A stretch of DNA of 34,807 bases from Priapulus caudatus (lineage: Eukaryota > Priapulida > Priapulimorpha > Priapulimorphida > Priapulidae). This document shows positions 31,476 through 34,807 of this stretch, piece after piece. How positions within the stretch are numbered: position 1 is the stretch's first letter; each line of letters begins with the position of its first letter. The position numbers were made by a program, and so were the translations under genes. Below the pieces are notes generated by a model that ran no database searches, had not been told where the DNA came from, and saw only the letters and a program-made list of their open reading frames with translations. The stretch lies in contig NW_014577733.1 in NCBI RefSeq assembly GCF_000485595.1, forward strand, positions 127,135 through 161,941, in the 5' to 3' direction.

Positions 31476-32940
31476 TTCATATCATCACCATATATTAGCT
31501 CTTATAAGCAGTCGATGGCCGCGGCCCAGTATGTTAGTTTCGGCAACCGTACATCACCACGCTACGATCACGAACCGTTTAACAAGTTCTGCACGCCGCC
31601 TCGCTCATGTGTCAAGCATGGAAAGAACATAACTTCCCTTCCTCTCCCACAGCTCTTGCATGATATCATTATTTTTACAGTCATCTACCGCGTAGGGTGC
31701 GGCGCGCATCGGTCATTCCATTACGGCATCGCAAAATGCGTATGCTCCAGTAAAAGATACCCTGTCTCTACACTATGTATTAGATGTAATCAGGAGTCTA
31801 CTTCACAACTATACACACATAAATCATAGGTTAGCGACTAAGCGCTACCTAAACTGTTGAATTTTGCCCGGTTTTAGTCTCCGTCTTACTCCTATTGATG
31901 GACTCCTGGACTGTATATATAGGTGGAGCACACGCGGCAACAGTCCGCTATGCTCGCGGGCTTCCAGTATATCAGTCGGTCTCAATATATACGCGCTGAC
32001 TAATTACGTTCACGGATCAATAGTGACTCTCTATGATCAACCGATCCGGTAGGCGGCCGCATTCATGAAGCGCTAAGTGCCATTCCGCACACCACGACGC
32101 CGTGCTATGTATCATGGTTGTATTATGGGGTAGTATGGGTTATGGTGTGGGTGTATTATTGTGTATATATGACATACTTGCTGCAGAACTCTCACTAGCG
32201 TTGCTGGTCGACCCTAGAAGTCAGCTGGAAGTCAGCCCACCTTGCCCAAAACTCGCGAAATTTTTTTACACGAAGCATGAAACAGTTGAGAGTCGGAGCA
32301 GTTACTGATGTAGCTTGGTAGGACATCACTCCCATGGCCAAATGTCCCCCCCCCCCCTGTACATATGGCCGCCAACGAGCATGCCGCTGTCCAGCAGCGG
32401 CGCGCGTGTCGCATTGCGGCCGATGCGCCATGCGCCGGATATCAAACATTATATCACCCATAAGCTTATAAAAATGTATAGCGCAAATGTATTAAAATGA
32501 ATAAAACTGTTGTTTAGCTGCTGGGACGTAATAAAATTGCTATTATAACTGCTAAACGGGAACGTCTTCCGTGCCCTATACGGCGCTCGGATATGGCTAG
32601 CATGCAGCTGTGGTTCGTTTCGCCAGCGAACTTCAAATATTTGCGTCCGTTTTACGTTAGAAGGTGCGTAAACCTTTTATTTAGCAGCGGACGCCTCCCG
32701 CGATGAAGACACAATCACCGGCCGATTTTAGTTACCCCGCGTCACCAAGCCAACTATATATATCATATATTATACATATATATATATACTCGCCGCATCG
32801 CGTGTATCGCTGCTGACACGTGAAATATCGTTAGCCAGACCTTGTCTCGCACTGCGCGAAACTAATAGCGCGCCATGCTAACGCTGTTTCAACCAGCATT
32901 AACAATTAGAATCGCTGACATCTACGGCTTGCCTCTGCCG
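31476..32940. other. Unique duplicated sequence, block B2, no gene recognised
   Basis: Second copy of 15,295-16,600. It contains the foldback counterpart at 31,789-31,909, a run of 13 C at about 32,346-32,358 (only 6 C in B1), and TA-rich sequence at 32,755-32,788. Confidence 0.5.
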
Positions 32941-33633
32941 CACCAATGCCCGAGCCCCGCCGCACCGCGCGCCTCATAGACCCCCCCCCCCCCCCCTCTT
33001 ACGCAACACACAGCGCGCCTCGCAGCGGCGCGACGCGGTCATTATTGGAATTAAACTACTACATTTTAATGACTCTCGCGATATTAAATAGCGTTCGGGC
33101 GCCGCGTTTACTCGATTGTTGCGTTGACAAAGACGCGCGCGGTTGCGAACATCAGTGGGGGTGTCCCGTAGGTTCGGTGTGTGAGTGGCGTGATCGCGAA
33201 TCACGTCACGTTAATGGTCTGTTTGAACACAATTCAACATCGTCTCGGGTAAGAACGGACAAAACTAAACGTAGGCAGCTACTCCGCTGTTGCTTGCCGC
33301 CGCCGCCCCCGTCGCATGTGAGAACAAAAGATGCGGTCACGCGTTACAAATTATGTATCTTCTTACCGATGACTCAGCGTGCATGAATTCTAGGAAAGCT
33401 TGTGATGCTCATTGTGACATCTGAGACTAATAGCAGTAGTTGCACGCCGCTGAAACAACATGATTTTTTTTACCGCGTTTGTTGGTACTAGGACACGAGT
33501 ACCGGTGATCTCCTGAGGTCTAGGACATCGGTAAGATTAATTCAAACAAGCCACGACTTAGTTTTGTTTTACACTAGTAATTGTCAGCATTGTCGCCGTA
33601 TGCAAATGGTAGTGTAGCTGGGTGAACGTGCAT
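32941..33633. other. Unique sequence, no gene recognised
   Basis: Single-copy DNA with a C15 homopolymer at about 32,981-32,995. A 146-codon forward frame (32,946-33,386) is outside repeats apart from two Pro runs. It contains a short Cys-bearing stretch (CCVDKDARGCEHQWGCPVG) but no family I can name. Its ATG lies near the edge of block B. Without homologs it remains a chance-level frame. Confidence 0.35.
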
Positions 33634-33642
33634 GCACGCAGT
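33634..33642. repeat. Left 9-bp target-site duplication
   Basis: GCACGCAGT lies immediately outside the left terminal inverted repeat and is identical to 33,862-33,870. Confidence 0.8.
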
Positions 33643-33861
33643 TAGTCCGAGATTCCTCTGACCAATGCCCATGCACACCGACGATTTTGGTGGATTTGGT
33701 GTGGGTTAGGTCCAGGATTTGGGTTAGGGACCCAAACCTACCCACACCAGAGGTTAGGGACCAAAACCCAACCCACACCAGGATTTGGTGTGGGTTAGCT
33801 AACCCACACAAAAACCACAAAAATCGTCGGTGTGGGCAGTGGTCCGAGGAATCTCGGACTC
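33643..33861. mobile_element. 219-bp foldback MITE with 9-bp target-site duplication
   Basis: The left end TAGTCCGAGATTCCTC and right end GAGGAATCTCGGACTC are inverted repeats differing only at the outermost base. Pairing continues inward through GACCA, TGCCC, ACACCGACGATTTT, GTGG and GTGTGGGTTAG for about 65 bases per arm, with a 4-base indel (ATGC) in the left arm. The centre contains further copies of GTGTGGGTTAG-like words in both orientations. The element is flanked on both sides by GCACGCAGT (33,634-33,642 and 33,862-33,870), a perfect 9-bp direct repeat expected of a target-site duplication. There is no transposase frame. A 9-bp duplication with long inverted repeats fits Mutator-like or Merlin-like elements better than hAT (8 bp), but the superfamily is inferred. 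Confidence 0.85.
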
Positions 33862-33870
33862 GCACGCAGT
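33862..33870. repeat. Right 9-bp target-site duplication
   Basis: GCACGCAGT lies immediately outside the right terminal inverted repeat and is identical to 33,634-33,642. Confidence 0.8.
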
Positions 33871-34125
33871 GTGATGGCAGTATTATGAAGCGTTACCATA
33901 TCATCGAAACCCTATCGTCACGACACACGAATGACTGTTACGTGCGCGATAAACCGCTGGAAACATCGCCTCCTGTTATGATAGCAGCATCGCTCATTCT
34001 TATGCTGGTTATGGAATCGTTCTGTATTGACACCACACTTGTAGCGGTTATCCGCGCTCAACTATTTCCTTGCATAAACGTCCACGCTTGAAGGTGTTAC
34101 AGCACGAGTGTTATAATATAGAAAA
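33871..34125. other. Unique sequence between the MITE and a minisatellite
   Basis: About 255 bases without repeats. The end of a 134-codon frame that starts inside the MITE (33,687) runs through here to 34,091. Because that frame crosses the transposon it is not a credible gene. Confidence 0.4.
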
Positions 34126-34277
34126 CACTATCATATATCTACTGTCATATACTGTCATATAGTGTTATATATTGTCATATACTGTCATATACCGTCATAT
34201 ATATTGCCATATACTGTCATCTACTGTCATATATCTACTGTCTATATCTACTGTCTATATGTACTGTCATATATTAT
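34126..34277. repeat. Short ATACTGTCAT minisatellite
   Basis: About fourteen imperfect units of 9-14 bases based on ATACTGTCAT, with variants ATAGTGTTAT, ATTGTCAT, TCTACTGTCAT and GTCTATATCTACT. The phase slips between 10 and 12 bases. Confidence 0.8.
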
Positions 34278-34625
34278 GACACTCCTGATACAGTACATAC
34301 ACGGAGACGTTAACTCATGCTCACACCTTTTTCAGGCTGACACGCCGCATTGGTGTGTTTACGCCTTACGATCCGTATGCAATGTGTTTCTCACGCCCCA
34401 CGTTTTTCCGCGCACTTTCGCTCCGAAATGAACCGATGAAAGCACACAGTCACGGCTCGCTGCTCTCTAATTCTTGGAAGCTGAAGTGTGTACGGTATGG
34501 ACTCAGGCGTGTCGGGCACATTAGCACCTTCGGATGTAACGAAGCGCAGATGGCGCCCGATAATGGTTGTTTGTGAGACAAATATGGTTTCTTCACCATT
34601 TTTTCAACCTTCCTTCGTCTTCTTC
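34278..34625. other. Unique sequence, no gene recognised
   Basis: About 350 bases of ordinary composition. Two overlapping short forward frames (34,355-34,576 and 34,488 onward) show no recognisable motif, and the second runs into the TTC repeat. Confidence 0.4.
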
Positions 34626-34628
34626 CAC

Positions 34629-34745
34629 TTCTTTTTTTTTTTTTCTTCTTCTTCTTCTTCTTCTTCTTCTTCTTTATTCTTCTTTTTCTTCTTCTTCTTC
34701 TTCTTCTTCTTCTTCTTCTTCTTCTTTTTCTTCTTCTCTTCTTAT
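34629..34745. repeat. (TTC)n microsatellite
   Basis: A pyrimidine-only tract of TTC/CTT triplets with poly-T interruptions, opening with T14 and followed by TATTATTATTAG. Forward frames read Phe or Ser strings. Confidence 0.95.
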
Positions 34746-34807
34746 TATTATTAGTATGTAGTTAGTAGTTAAAGTATGCTTACAAGATTATTCTGATCAT
34801 GATTACT

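Larger units (their letters stand above)
28715..32940 (+). repeat. Large duplicated block B, copy 2 (4.2 kb)
   Basis: Matches 12,559-16,600 in the same order. It is about 180 bases longer, mainly from scattered insertions of C or G in CpG-rich parts, more GATA sequence, and about 50 extra bases near 32,510-32,560. Unlike B1 it continues into unique DNA at its right end. Confidence 0.9.

Noticed and set aside
33690-33830. GGGTTAGG/CCTAACCC words considered as telomeric repeats
   Set aside because: They are few, in both orientations, and lie within the foldback element. There is no tandem TTAGG array.
33687-34091. 134-codon forward frame near the right end
   Set aside because: It starts inside the foldback transposon, crosses its right end and the target-site duplication, and shows no recognisable motif.

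Overview
This window looks like nuclear DNA of an arthropod, most likely an insect. It is CpG-rich and saturated with simple repeats: (CA)n/(TG)n, (CT)n/(GA)n, (GATA)n, (AGT/AGC)n, CAT/CAC and CAG/CAC tracts and (TTC)n. No bacterial-style gene arrangement is present. I recognise no protein family, rRNA or tRNA. Most long open frames here are low-complexity read-through of repeats (His-Thr, Ser-Leu, Arg-Glu, Val-Cys, Tyr-Leu-Ser-Ile strings) and are not genes.

Layout. Positions 1-5,290 are single-copy within the window: GATA/GA repeats, an imperfect AGT/AGC tract, a GC-rich segment with a weak first-exon candidate (2,163-2,369), unique sequence, a CA tract, a short segment with initiator-like and splice-donor-like sites (3,990-4,075), then hexanucleotide GAGAGT and GA tracts. 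Positions 5,296-12,533 are block A, copy 1. A 25-N gap follows (12,534-12,558), then block B, copy 1 (12,559-16,600). A 645-bp fragment repeating an internal part of A (16,600-17,245) leads directly into block A, copy 2 (17,246-24,446). A second 25-N gap follows (24,447-24,471), then about 4.2 kb present only once (24,472-28,710), then block B, copy 2 (about 28,715-32,940). The end (32,940-34,807) is unique sequence with a well-defined foldback transposon, a small minisatellite and a TTC tract.

The main large-scale structure is therefore a direct duplication of the form A-[x]-B, A-x-B. In the first unit the 4.2-kb segment x is replaced by a 25-N gap. The copies differ mainly by scattered single-base insertions and deletions, including in unique sequence, and far less by substitutions. 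That pattern, plus the identical 25-N gaps beside CA tracts, points to uncorrected long-read sequence or a false duplication as strongly as to a recent real one.

The best-supported biological element is a 219-bp non-autonomous foldback (MITE-like) element at 33,643-33,861 with matching ends and a perfect 9-bp target-site duplication. A second foldback family of about 305-315 bp lies inside block A (5,608-5,922 and 17,544-17,847). Other structured elements are a 51-bp minisatellite, a roughly 775-bp higher-order CT/CA repeat with a conserved core, several short hairpins, and a CAG/CAC-rich open segment (26,766-28,020) whose coding status is undecided. I do not see a convincing new gene system.
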